Shown here: piece by piece, positions 24,041-35,262 of the stretch
Position numbering within the stretch: position 1 is the first letter of the stretch
How the letters are laid out: the number at the start of each line of letters is the position of its first letter
Assembly (NCBI RefSeq): GCF_901709675.1
Contig: NC_051094.1
Span: 10,226,501-10,290,500 of the forward strand
DNA: 64,000 nt
Direction of reading: 5' to 3'
DNA from: Syngnathus acus
Taxonomy: Eukaryota > Chordata > Actinopteri > Syngnathiformes > Syngnathidae
Notes under the pieces: model-generated
The model's input: the letters and a program-made list of their open reading frames with translations, nothing else
Told to the model about the DNA's origin: nothing
The model's database searches: none
Translations under genes and position numbers: made by a program

Positions 24041-26869
24041 TGAATCATTTGAATTATTTTGTACTAGTTTTCCAAAGACAGAAAAAAATCAACTCATCGA
24101 CCTCTTGCTCGCCGAGACTGACTTTGAGGCCTGTGGTCAAAACGTTTCTATTTGTGCCTGCGTGTACGGGATGGTATTGTAATTACAGTGAAAGATCCAA
24201 GTGTTGTCATGTACATCAGTGACTCAATTCTTGCCTAAAATAAGAATTTGTATATTTCTTTTCCCCTTTGTCTGAAGCCATAGACATATAATGGAATGCC
24301 ATTGCTAATTAAATCAATATGAGGTAATGAAGTCTAATTGGAGAGACTTGCTTGAGCTCTTACGTGGGTCCCTACAGGTTTGTCCTTGTTTAGAGGCTGG
24401 TAGCGTTTCCTCTTCCAGGAGCCGTAGTCCCCGCAGCAACCATTTGGAGAGGAATGATCACAGAGCTCCGAGTTATTTAGCCTCACCCAAGACCGAAGCG
24501 TACAGACGCTGTTTACTCCCCAAGCGTTGTCCTGCAGTTTGCCATATATTCACCTCTTATTGCTTCCTCCAAACCTGGCACCTTGTGGAATTTATTTATA
24601 GAATCAGTAAATTTGCTTTGCTGGAATTCATCACAGAGTTAGAAGGGTGCTGAGAAGGAAGGGGCAGAGGGGATGTTCTACCAAGCTGTTAAAAAGTCAT
24701 AGAGTGAGACTCGATAGTTTAAAACAAATCCATATTCAATTTGCCCCATGTTGCAGCATTTGCACTCAGAGTGGCACTCTATGAATAAGTCCTTAAGCTA
24801 TTATTTTTACATTGCATGCCCCTGGATTCAACTCAAGTCACCAGATGGCACTATTTAGCTTCCACAATCTGCATGAAAAAGCTCAACAAAGGCAAGTTTA
24901 TGGTCGTTTCCTCTTATGCACGACTTGAGCAGCTGCTTCATGCATGAAGTCAGTAGTCATGCTTGACCTCTACCTGCAGAGGATCATATTCCTCCCTGCT
25001 CTCTTTCACCGCGAGATGCTTCAAGGAAGGGAAACGCTGCCGAGGAGTCGGCTTTCATCGGCTCCACATCTGTGTCACACTCTCAAACATGAAAAAATGT
25101 CATCGCCTGATCTGAGGTTTGTTACCACTTTCTCAGATATTTACCGCATGAAATGAATTGAAAAGTCAACAAACATGTTTGTGGGAAGGAAAAAGAGAAG
25201 CACAGGTAAAGACACGGATTGTTCCGCATCAGGTATCAGGTCTGTCACCGTGATTTCCCTTTGGCATTGGGAGCACTTAGCAGTGGCATTTGCAGAAAAG
25301 TGTGTGCTGGCGTCTAATGGGCTTTTAAGAGCTTCGCAAGGGGACTATTTGTGTACCATCAGCGGAAGCCTGTGATCGCTACGTGACAACAGTATTTTAA
25401 GCGAGCTCCACAGCAGCGTGGGATGACTACCCTGAGCTGCGGAACTTTCCCCAGGGGAGCATATGCTACCGAGATCTAACGGCTCAACTTCTCTGCCACT
25501 TTCTAACTCGGGTGTCGCTTTGCAGCATGACAACTGAAGAGTCTTGATTCCTCCATTTCACCTGGAAAATACATGTTTGTGAAGAAATAGAACACAACTA
25601 AACAGGGCCTTTTCCACACCGACAGGTGAAGTTTTGATATGTTGAAGAAGGAGAGGTTTGGTTCTCCCGAGAGACCAAGGACTCACATTTATTTTATTAT
25701 TTTCTCTTGAGTGGCTTGTGTTCTACAATATTCCGCTTTCGACCCCCTGTGGAGACACGTAGCTCTGAGACTTGACTTGGAATGTTTTGGTGCCAGTTTA
25801 CATTCACTGGACTCATCAGGTTGACTAGCACAAAGTATTAAAATTTAATCCAAGTGCAGAACCAAAAATTATACCGCTCACTGTTATTAAATTGCATTCC
25901 CCTACTTTATCAATGTTAAAACCACAGCTCCGGTGCACGATCAGGATTGCTGCGATCCAAGCTGAATTTCACTTGATGCATGAAAATGACAAACACTATG
26001 AACCAGAATGATCAATGCTCTCGTTTAATATTTAAACATATTATAATATGCACCATTTGAAACCAGGTGCTTGGCCTATTTGTCATGGCACATGAAAAAT
26101 AATGAACTCAAAGTTCATTGATAATTTAACAGAGCCTTCAAAATTAGCATGTGATTTTTATTTTCTTGCGTATTAATTTGTCAAACCAGTAGACTCAAAT
26201 ACGCAAAAACCAAATCATAAATTTAAAACTAGTTGAACCTTTTTTTGATTATCTTGAAATATTAAACGTATGACTCAACATCGCACAGTATTTGGAATGA
26301 ACAGCAATAACTACATGTGGCTTTTTCCAACATCACAGCTTTTTATGAACCATTTTCTCCAGCGTAAACGGCAAAAAAGCGGCAGTCCCACAGAGGGAGC
26401 CTGAGGACAGCGGACACAGATTAGGAATGTCGAGAGTGGGATATTATCATCTCTACTGTGAATGAGACAATATAATTATGATATGGAAATTACATCAAGT
26501 GGACAGTGTTGCCAATGTGATTGGTGCTAAGCTATCAATGTAAATTATAAGCGTGAATATAGTAATAATTTAATCATAATTTGTCTCTGTATGAAATACT
26601 TGAAATTAATTTGCTTTACAAAACAAGAAAATTGTATACGTTCATGTCAGCCTGTATAACAAAGAGGGGACACTTTGAAATAACTGAACATATTTAGCAG
26701 ACATTCTGGTGGGGTTTTCTGCAGTTTGCATGGAATAAACAAATAATCGCTCGAACAAATGAAGAACCAATTCTCTCTTTTCACCATGCAATTTAACACA
26801 CACACCTACACAAAGGAGAAACTACGCACACATGCCCACACATACACAAAATGAATCTGCCATTTAATA
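24041..26869. other. Non-coding stretch with some CpG-retaining patches
   Basis: Patches at 24350-24560 and 25000-25540 retain CpG and show acceptor-like CCTCTTCCAG/GAGCC at about 24411, but no exon could be completed. 25800-26700 is AT-rich with no recognised element. A CTCF-like site lies at 24838-24852. Confidence 0.5.
24838..24852 (+). promoter_or_regulatory. CTCF-like motif
   Basis: TCACCAGATGGCACT matches the vertebrate CTCF core (CCASYAGRKGGCRS) at all core positions except the first C, including the critical AG-R-K-GGC block. Occupancy is unknown; matches of this quality occur by chance in a genome, but only two good ones were noticed here. Confidence 0.4.
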
Positions 26870-27125
26870 ATTATGAGGCATAAAATCCTTGCCGACGGCG
26901 AGCATACTGAAGGATGTAATTATGACCTCTTTCAGAAAGCCCACGCTCGGCGGCAATGCCTACATTTCCACCCAGAGAGAAAAACACTCCCAAGGAATGA
27001 CGGGGAAAATGTGCTCTTCATTGCAATTAAGGACAATAATTCTCGGCGCGAAAATTGTTTCAATTGCTTTTCAGGCCGAGAGCAAAATGGCATTGATGGA
27101 GGTGATGGTTTGAAATGGGGGTGAC
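26870..27125. promoter_or_regulatory. Candidate conserved regulatory island
   Basis: A unique block combining TTAATAATTATGAGGC, GTAATTATGACC, GCAATTAAGGACAATAATTC and CpG-containing CTCGGCGCGAAAATTG. SOX-like ACAATAA/ACAAT and homeodomain AATTA cores recur. Two frames overlap on the plus strand (26873-27124 and 26889-27113), so neither is favoured as coding. Texture suggests constraint; conservation is untested. Confidence 0.35.
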
Positions 27126-29359
27126 AGTAGGATGAGAAATGACATTTCAGATAGAGGAACTGTTGGCTTTGTGTACGTTAACAATTGAACTTTATAACAG
27201 GCTGCAGCGCAATTAGGAAAACTGCAGGGGAGTACACAGAACTTGTCTCAATATGACACAGGACTACAGAGTCATATTTGGAGCTCATGATATTATTCTC
27301 TAATTCAATATTGATGTAGAATTTCTTCTTTTTTTGGTCATGCGGGTGTTTTAGAGGGTCTAACCCTCATTGCAGCAATCAGCATTTTTGCTAATAAACA
27401 ATAATTCATGTTCTCTCTATAAAATAAATTTGAAAGAAAAATTCTCAATGATTTCATTTAGACAGTTTTCAGACAGGCTAAGGAATGTTCACACTAGTAT
27501 TTTTTTGTCTTATTACGTAATCAGTGTGTACACCTAGAAAAATATTTAATGTTTATTTTAAATTACGAGCAATATTAAGTCATTTTTAGTTGCAGCAAGA
27601 TTTAATCATTTTATCCGCTGGTGCTTTCTTGCTGTTGGTTACGAAAGAGATCAATCTTAAATGCAAGAAATGTCAACACCACAGTAATTCTGTCTTCAAT
27701 CTGAAGCTTCTCTGAAAAGTGTTATGTCAGCTGATGGGAATTGTGCGATGACTGACCCTGCACTTTGACCCTGCTGCACAAGGAACGTGTGACTTTCCAT
27801 TTTTGATCAATTGCAATTGCATATTTAGTGTTGTAAATTCAATATGGAAAGGGAAACGATCACCAAGTAAGAATGTCCTACCTCATCGACAACGTGCAAA
27901 ACTGTCATGCTCAAAAAGAGTTTACACACACATGAAACAAAAAACACACACGTAAAGCCAAAATTTACAATTGGTGAAGAGATTTGTTTGAATAAATCAC
28001 ATTACTCACTGTGCCTTTTCTTGAGCCATTTTTACGTAGGGTTCATTTTAGTTTCACCAAGCATATTTCATCATCAGGGCATCTGAAATACATAACAGCA
28101 GCGTGTTAGAAATTAAGATAACCATTGAGTACTAAACAAATGTAATTGACAAACCTCATCTTTAATTCCTTTTGTTTTTTCTAAAGGATAAAGAGACTTT
28201 GTAGACTCATACTATATGTGTCCTTATTGCCAGAGCAGACCGAGCAAAGAAAAAAAAAACTTCTATCTGATCCTAAAGTGGGACCATATGCAAGTTTGTT
28301 TTTGCTCGTTTTAACTGCGATTTTCAATTGGGCATAAAGCAGGACTACATTCTTTCAAACCTAAAGTGGCTGTGATGGGCAGGCTGCGGCAGGGGGCATC
28401 CAGATGTTGTGTTTGGATAAAAATTGTGCGGTGGAGATTGCATCTGTGGTAGCGGGTGGAACAAAGGTCTGAATGGGAAGGATTGGTCACTGGGGGGAAA
28501 TGGAAAGCAGCTCTGGAGAAGTGGAGGAATGCACACACGTGCGCTGACTGTTTACACTGGGCCGGGATGCAACACGCCGATGCATTCCAGCGCTCATGGT
28601 GGCCTCGCCAGAACCGGATCCATGTTTTCAAGCTTGATTTTTCAGCGCCAAAATGCATACATATGTATGTCATTGTCTCCGTCTTCAGTTTATAGTCAAG
28701 TTCAAGTACTTCTAATGTGCGTGAGAAGGATTTAGGCGTGCCGAACACCGAGTGAAAAAATGACATCCCCTGTTCACACCTGGTAATTGAGTCTTGAACA
28801 CACCACTCACTACAACAGATAAACTGTGACCTTGGTGTTATGATTGGGAAACAACATTCTGAGGCTCCCCATATACTGTACTATACAGGTTTTTTTTATT
28901 TTTAATTCAACCATAAATACCATGGCGCAGTTGTCAAAAAAGAAAAAATCTTGGCTGCTGTAGAGAGAGGAGAAATTCCTCATATGTATATAGAAATAGA
29001 GAAAAAAAGAAGTCCGACGTGCTCCACTCCTGCACTGCATATGTGTGCTTTAATTAGAGCTGAAAACTCATTTTGAGTGTCAAGAACAGGTAATTCAACT
29101 GAGGTTTTGTGATGCTCTGTTTTTAATTTTGCCTCGGTGAATGCATGCCTCAACCGCCAAGGAAATGGCAAGGAGATGATGTGCTCTGCATGCCCTGACC
29201 CACAACGTGCTTGCAGCAACGTGGCTAAACTGAAAATGGAGGATCAGGGGGATTGATATTTGCAGTAGTGAAGAAGTGTTTTTTTCCCCATGATGCATGG
29301 CTATAATGGCTTTCTCAGCCCCAAAAAAGGAGGATATATCCTGTATTTGGTACCAGTTG
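27126..29359. other. Non-coding stretch
   Basis: AT-rich to 28300. Then 28310-28770 has mixed GC with overlapping frames on both strands; the longest, 151 codons on the minus strand (28311-28766), has no signal peptide, domain or codon bias that would mark it as real. No RNA gene or transposon was recognised. Confidence 0.5.
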
Positions 29360-29542
29360 GCAGTGGTGTGTTCACACCTGAAGCAAAACCGCATTACATT
29401 ACATTTGGACGCGGACCGAGACCACCTCAAAAAGTGGGTCTTGGTCTGGTTATTTGATCCGCACCAGGATTAGTTTTTGTGTATTCACATGGAAACCAAC
29501 CCAGATCCAATCAAAGTGGATTGTGAATACACTCTGTGATGA
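29360..29542. mobile_element. MITE-like degraded DNA transposon
   Basis: The block opens with GTGTGTTCACACCTG and closes with GATTGTGAATACAC, whose reverse complement starts GTGTATTCACAATC, giving weak terminal inverted repeats. Inside it has GGACGCGGACCGAGACCACC, GGTCTTGGTCTGG and GATCCGCACCAGG, the wording of a common fish non-autonomous DNA transposon. No clean target duplication was found. The copy is old and its boundaries are approximate. Confidence 0.55.
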
Positions 29543-30153
29543 TGTTTATATAAATATTTAGGTATTTTTCCTTCACAAATTAATGAGTTTTGATGATTTA
29601 TTTAAGTGTCAATATTCCTGAGGATGATAACAGAATGTGCTAAATGTGTGCCTTGAATGAAGTGGAAAGTGAATTTATTCTTTTTTTATATTGTATACTT
29701 TACGATGATCTGTTCAGAGTGTTTGTTTAACATATTAAACAACATAAGCCTGTCATGTTCGATATGTATGAAAGTAGTAGTCCTTTCCTCACTATGTGGC
29801 TTCTTTATTTCAAATCATTTTCATTCACCTTCTTCTCAGTCTGATTGTTGGTGGTCTGACAAGTAAGAGACCCTCTGCTACCCACACCATTTGTCCACAT
29901 CTCTAAACCGTTACCGCAGCCTGATATGCCCCTCAGCATGCAGAAGGTCTGCTGTCATTACAGCAATCAGAATTTGTGAGAAAATGGAACCCTTTATATG
30001 CAAAACAAACAATGCGGGAGAAATAAAACACTCAGGCAAGCTGTCAGGTCCTTTCAAGAATCAATACAAGGCCTTTCATCTGCATCCCAACCTTTTCCTG
30101 GTAATTATCCTGCATATTTTCTGCCTGCTCACACACAAACGTATAATGTTACT
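29543..30153. other. Non-coding spacer
   Basis: AT-rich DNA without a recognised element. A 152-codon frame (29891-30349) runs through this spacer and on into the ACGC array; it is threonine/histidine-rich only because of that repeat. Confidence 0.6.
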
Positions 30154-30157
30154 CACA

Positions 30158-30197
<40 letters not shown>

Positions 30198-30204
30198 CAC
30201 ACAC
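30154..30204. repeat. (ACGC)10 microsatellite with CA tail
   Basis: Ten perfect ACGC units at 30157-30196 are followed by four AC units. The whole 51-base stretch alternates purine and pyrimidine without a break and contains a CpG in every ACGC unit. Perfect purity suggests recent expansion and length polymorphism. Confidence 0.9.
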
Positions 30205-30260
30205 CATTGCTAATAAATTGCATACAAACAGAATAATGCATACAAACCCTATAAACACAA

Positions 30261-30288
30261 ACTCACTGGCCACAACATTAGGTACACC
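30261..30288 (+). mobile_element. Tc1-like terminal repeat fragment
   Basis: Contains CTCACTGGCCACAACATTAG followed by GTACACC. This is the outer terminal repeat of an abundant fish Tc1-like transposon (usual form CACTGGCCACTTTATTAGGT). The interior and the opposite end are absent, so it is a scrap. Confidence 0.65.
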
Positions 30289-30420
30289 AGAACTCACATA
30301 TTATATTGTTTTAATTAAGAAATGTACCCTTGGTTCAGTGTATAATTAGCCTACGAGATTCTAATAAAAATCAACACACTGGATTGCAAGTTCCTGCTTC
30401 TCAATGAATACATAATATCT

Positions 30421-30843
30421 ATGACCACCGTACGTAGCCGGCGTGGAACATCACATGGTCAACATGATCATGATAAAAAGGCCACGTCTAAGCGCTCAGC
30501 CGGAGAACATCTGAGGAAGGTGACAAAGCATGCCAAAACTAGTAAGGTAAATGCAAAAGGAAAAGAAAAACAACTGTTACGCTCACGGGATGACAAGATG
30601 AATCGTGTTAACCGATTAAACGGCAGATACGGACAACAATGTGTCACAGGTTTCCGCCACTTGGAGAAGATGAATAAAACCCAATCCATTTTCAAAAATC
30701 ACTTAAGATTCAATTTAAGGTGCAAGGACGAGGGAATAACAAGGGGCCTCATTCTGAACAACCCACTACAAAAATATCCTGCTGGCAAACTCCCTGTATG
30801 CAGCAGGATAACACTTCAAATAAACCAGGAAGTCCATCTGTAA
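30421..30843 (+). pseudogene. Orphan 140-codon ORF, possible retroelement scrap
   Basis: An open frame of 140 codons starts at ATG 30421 and stops at TAA 30841. The predicted protein is strongly basic (Lys/Arg-rich residues 1-75) and has at residues 95-104 the string FKNHLRFNLR followed by CKDEGIT. This short pattern is reminiscent of the basic region that precedes reverse transcriptase in some Penelope-like elements, but the match is from memory and short. It lies between a Tc1 terminal scrap (30261-30288) and a Tc1 3' remnant (30921-31178), so a mobile-element origin is plausible. No reverse-transcriptase, integrase or nuclease motif follows. Chance is the main alternative. Confidence 0.2.
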
Positions 30844-30920
30844 ATAAACACGAATGAATGCTGTCACATGACCTTAATTGGACAGGTCCTCAAAAACAAT
30901 ATGGCTGAGCTAAAAGTAAA

Positions 30921-31178
30921 GAAAGTGGGCCAAAACCCTCCACGGTGATGCGAAAATGTCAGTCATCCCAAATGTTATTGATGCCATTGGTGGCACAACC
31001 ACTTATTTCGTTTAAATTATATTTTAGAATGATGTTTTCACAAAGGGACATGTTCAGTCGTTTTTTTTTTCTTTTCTTTCTGCATTTTATATTTTCTTGG
31101 GTTGTTTTGTGAGATATTACAAATATTCCATATAAATATTGGTTTGATGATCTGAAAAATCTTTTTCATGCCACTGTG
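30921..31178 (+). mobile_element. 3' end of a Tc1/mariner-like element
   Basis: The block contains the wording of the last transposase codons and 3' flank of a common fish Tc1 family: GGGCCAAAACCCTCCACGGT, then GGTGGCACAACCACTTATTT, then TTTTCACAAAGGGACATGTT. It finishes with TTGATGATCTGAAAAATCTT and TTTCATGCCACTGTG, the terminal inverted repeat. Everything upstream of the transposase C-terminus is missing, and the region before the terminal repeat is shortened. Stops and frameshifts prevent any functional product. Confidence 0.75.
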
Positions 31179-31291
31179 TCTCTATATTGTGTCAGCAGCT
31201 TTTAAATTCATGCAGTTTATAAAACCATCTACAACTCATCACCATCTGATGAAACATGTACTGAAAAAAATATTCTTGGCCAGAGTCGTCC

Positions 31292-31302
31292 TATGCGCGC
31301 GC

Positions 31303-31375
<73 letters not shown>

Positions 31376-31376
31376 C
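31292..31376. repeat. 85-bp alternating purine-pyrimidine tract, (GC)5(GT)n
   Basis: From 31292 to 31376 every base alternates pyrimidine and purine: TAT, about five GC units, about 34 GT units, then ACGC. GC followed by a long pure GT run is the strongest sequence type for left-handed Z-DNA. The tract lies about 115 bp beyond the Tc1 terminus. Frames through it (poly-Cys-Val or poly-Thr-His) are artefacts. Confidence 0.95.
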
Positions 31377-33640
31377 TTGTGAGCACCGACCTGTGTCTGT
31401 GATGGAAGAACTCTAATGAGGCATAGCATAGAATGAAATATTAAAGTTTCTAATTAAATAGAGAGACCTCTTCCACTAGCGTCAAGGTTGTTTGCACCAT
31501 TATCTCCATGGTCGTATGATCAGCAGTCACCCAATGCTTTTTGGCGTTGCCGTGTCCCGCAGCACGCGCGCACACACACATACACGCACACCAACCTCCA
31601 ACAGAAATCTCCATCAGCCACCAGAGACTACTCGGGTCGGCTATATCTACCATTTTAATGCTTCATAGGTTGCCTCTGCTTGTGTCTTTGACAGCCATGT
31701 GTAGTGAGGCCCTCGGTTACAGTTGAGATTGTGATTTATTGATGAAAACACGTGTTACTAGAGCAAGGAACTTAATCTCCTTCACTGTCAGACTTCTCAG
31801 TGTGCAAGAAAGTAAGAGGCAAAAGTACAAACGTGCCACATTTATATGAGAAGCTTGTTTTATTTGACCTGCAGAAAATGTAAAACAATTCTTTTTACCC
31901 TTAAAACAAGCACTGGGGCCCAAGAGACTTGGGGCCGTTTACTTGTATATCAAGCAGAAGGCTACTGTGTGAGAAATAACGAGCATATTGTTTTATTGAG
32001 TAGTGTGGGCCTTCTTCCTTGACACGATGCTAATGATTAGGCTTGCATGTTGTCTGTGATTAGAGCGCATTCTGTGTAGGCCAATCTATTGCCTGAATGC
32101 CTCTCACACAAAATGCACCCTATTATTGATTCCTATCCCTACTGAATAGAGGTAAATGCATAGATTTTTACATGAAGGTGAAGCTTAAGCTTAGTTTGCG
32201 TTGGTGGAGATGGGAGCTAACTTGATAGGATTACAGTGATGCAATATCGTTTATGTGATTAACTTTTTAATTATGCTCTGTATTTACTTGCATAATTCAA
32301 CACATTTTCTGCTCCCTCGCTCCACATTTCAACCAAATATGCTGCAGGCAAGAACTCCTGGTGCCCTTGTCAAATTTGGGAAAACAAGCCCAATTCTGTA
32401 ATGACCAGTTCATCCAAATCTATAATTCTACCACTCTATTTGTTCCCCTCATTGATATTGCACTGAAGAGTAACCAGAAGAGACAAATATACTCTACGGA
32501 GGAAATTATTACCTCAAAAAAATTAGAGGCAAAACCCAAAACGCATTAATGCATTGTAAAAAAGTAGAAAACAGGTATTTAATTTTATTTGAGCAATAAA
32601 ACAAAGCATTTAAACAAATTTGTAAGATGAATAATACACAAACTTTATATTTCTGGATTTTTTTCCCTCTCATTAAAAGGTTAGAGTGCTTAAGACTCCT
32701 CTTCAACTCCTTTGAGAATACTGTGTGACACACTAGAGTTGGAATGTAAATCCTAATGCAACTGTCACAGTCTGAACTGAACATCCATCTCCACACCACT
32801 GCTGTGTGATGCCAGCCGTGGTTGTTCTTGGCTGTAATAAGAAAACATCTCCGCCCACAAAATATGATATTTGATTGTTTCTCTCACGCTCTATAAATGT
32901 TTGTCTTACAAACTGTCTTTTGCATATATACACGATCGTCTGTCCAATTTGTTCTTATTGTGGGTTGTATACTAGCATTTTACTGAGCTTACACAAACTC
33001 GCACACAAACACACACACCTACAAGTAATATCAAGCCCAGCAGCATACAGTACGGACACAGTTTAAATGAACTTAATACTCCTGTTGCTCCCTGAATTCA
33101 GAATCCTTATTCCACATCTCCCGGCCTTGTTGGAGACTTCCGCGTGATTGGATTCTAAAAGTGAGCCCCCGCACAGAGGTCAAAGAGAGCCTTGAGGATG
33201 GTCCACATTTCTCTGTGTAGTGTGCGTGTGCATGTTTTACAAGGTGCTCCTCGTGAACGACAAGCCTCATAATTTAAAGTTAATGCATTTTAGGTAGAAG
33301 AGCGGTGGAGTTTAACATTGTGGTGGAATGTATTTTTCCGAAATGTAATAGAAATGACTTGTTTAGGCGTCTGCTGCGTCTGCATGAACCTTAAGGTGTA
33401 TATCAGGAAGGATTTAACATATTCCATTTTGTCATTCATTTGATGAACAACAGGCCTCACTGGAAATGATACTGGGATGTGTTGACATACTGCTATAGTG
33501 TCAGCAGCATAATGAGCTCCGATTATATGCACGCATACATGCATGCATTATTAACCTTTCTTTTACTATGTATCACTGAGGTGCTTAATCACTACAGTGT
33601 GTGATCACCTTATTAATCACAGGACAGTTTTTTTTTCTTT
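31377..33640. other. Non-coding stretch, nothing firm
   Basis: AT-leaning DNA with minor CA runs (31565-31590, 33000-33020). Overlapping short frames have no domains. 33070-33260 has mixed GC and could be single-copy regulatory DNA. A GCATGC-type palindromic patch (ACATGCATGCATTA) lies at 33538-33551. Confidence 0.5.
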
Positions 33641-33879
33641 CCCTGAGTTGAGTTGGTGGATGATGTCCTCCAGTTCTGCAGTTCTAGGAACACATACAAT
33701 ACTAATAGAAGCTGCCGCGCCTGGGTTAAACCCACGCTCGGTCGTATAAGCACCATGAAGTCAATTAATTTCTGGCTGCTTAATGACTTGGAACCGCAGT
33801 CGAGCTCCCCTCGCCCCCACGTCTCCGGATTGATTGAGTGCATTTCTTGGACATGGTGTAGCATCCACAGATATGGTTG

Positions 33880-33880
<1 letters not shown>
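33641..33880. promoter_or_regulatory. Candidate regulatory island next to TG/G tract
   Basis: A unique, CpG-retaining block (GCTGCCGCGCCTGG near 33711-33724, CACGCTCGGTCG near 33732-33743, CGCAGTCGAG) around GTCAATTAATTTCTGGCTGC and TTAATGACTTGG. TAATT cores within CpG-bearing DNA resemble a conserved element. No supported exon; the frames here overlap on both strands. Confidence 0.3.

Positions 33881-33924
<44 letters not shown>
33881..33924. repeat. (TG)n followed by a run of 17 G
   Basis: About 14 TG units (33881-33908) run directly into an uninterrupted G17 tract at 33908-33924. Long G homopolymers are unstable and uncommon and can form intermolecular or slipped G-quadruplexes. Sequencing or assembly error in tract length is also likely here. 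Confidence 0.9.
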
Positions 33925-34639
33925 TGATCAATTTTCATTTGATTAAAATGCTGAAAAGATATTGTAGATACATCTAATATAAAACAAAAAATAGAAATAG
34001 GGAATACATATATTTAAGTCAATGTCAAAGAGGTGAATTTAAAACATCTGTCTTTGGGCTATGGTGAGCCTTACTGCATATGACAGAACTATCTTTGTGC
34101 CATCACCAATAAACGATAATGCATAAGATGTGCTGGTATAATGTGAAGGTCGCAGTGTACTCTGCGCTCATGTGACGTGTGCAGGCTGGACTTTTGATAT
34201 CATCATTCTAACTGTACAGCGCAAGGAGGCGAATAATCACGTCACTCACAAGGCCATCAGTCCTCCACGCTTGGCTCACTTTATTGTCCTTTTCGACCCC
34301 CCCCGCTCCAACAACAACAGCTATTACAGTCTGCCTCTTTTCTTGCACCTTTTCTGTATCCTTGAATGTGTGCAAATATATCTACCCTTGCTTGTTGACT
34401 ATTGTGTGTGCCAAGACTGCGCTGATAACAATCCTTGGTGCTCAAGTCTTGTTGACCTCTTCCCCCCTGCTGGGGAGGAAAGGAGGGATGAGGGAGATGA
34501 AGGGAGTGAATGCTACGTGAGGCAAGGTGCGGAGGGCAACTGCTTCATCACTTTTGTGCATATACTACTTCCGCTAAGGCCTCGGTAACAAAAGGACCCC
34601 CCTTATTACAAACCTCAGACCCCCTCCTGCCTGTTTTTT
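33925..34639. other. Non-coding stretch, nothing firm
   Basis: A 138-codon plus-strand frame (34172-34588) overlaps another frame (34284-34520) and has no recognised domain. A C-run lies at 34297-34304. No repeat family was recognised. Confidence 0.5.
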
Positions 34640-34800
34640 TCTCCAGGTCTGTTGCACACAGGCGGAAAAGATCATATTTATCACCTGTCAGCATTTGGCA
34701 GCCCTGAATTACGCGACGCAGGACAGCATAAAATTATCATACACAGGCATGAAATTACAAAACCGCCTGGGGACCCCACAACAAAATTATTTTATATCCC
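34640..34800. promoter_or_regulatory. Candidate conserved element or non-coding exon
   Basis: A strong acceptor-like sequence (TTTTTTTCTCCAG at 34634-34646) precedes a unique block with TGTCAGCATTTGGCAGCC, AATTACGCGACGCAGG, AAATTATCATACACAGG and GAAATTACAAAACCGCC. The block lacks a donor in a sensible open frame. TGACAG/TGTCAG and AATTA cores are MEIS- and homeodomain-like. It could be either a regulatory element or part of a non-coding transcript. Confidence 0.3.
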
Positions 34801-35262
34801 CCCCACCTCCAAAAAAAGGATCGAGGGTGTCTGCTTGTGACGTGACGGTGTGACAGGTGAGCAGTACAAGTGACAGATGGGGTGGGGTGGGGGGGCAAAG
34901 TGATGTGTCGAAACGATGGAGTAGATAACTCGAACAGGATATTTTGGGAGGCTGTCCTTCACACTTAATGTGGGATAAACAAAAATGAGGTTCGGACTAA
35001 CCGGGAGCACCAAAACAAACTTCTTGGAGGGGTTCCTTCTGCACACTTTTCCGGCATATCAACATTTGCAGGGTCGAATCAGGACTATGTGCAAATTTAT
35101 GGTGAAAAGAAAACAGTCTCTCCTTATAGGTCCATTACTCAAATTCACTAAATGGGAAAAATATATTCTCCTATGACACATCAATCCATCAATCAATGGT
35201 TGGACTGGATAATCGTTTTCAACTCATGGGAAAAGTCTGGAGATGAAAGTCACTTTTCTCTT
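34801..35262. other. Non-coding stretch, nothing recognised
   Basis: Contains a G-rich patch (34877-34897) and AT-rich DNA. No exon or element was recognised before the Tc1 scrap. Confidence 0.55.

Noticed and set aside
28311-28766. 151-codon minus-strand ORF
   Set aside because: No domain, no signal peptide, and other frames open on the plus strand across the same DNA. Most likely chance in a moderately GC-rich patch.
34461-34473. CTCF-like motif on the minus strand (CCAGCAGGGGGGA)
   Set aside because: A core C is replaced by G, which greatly weakens CTCF binding. It would have been convergent with the site at 24.84 kb, so it deserves only a note.
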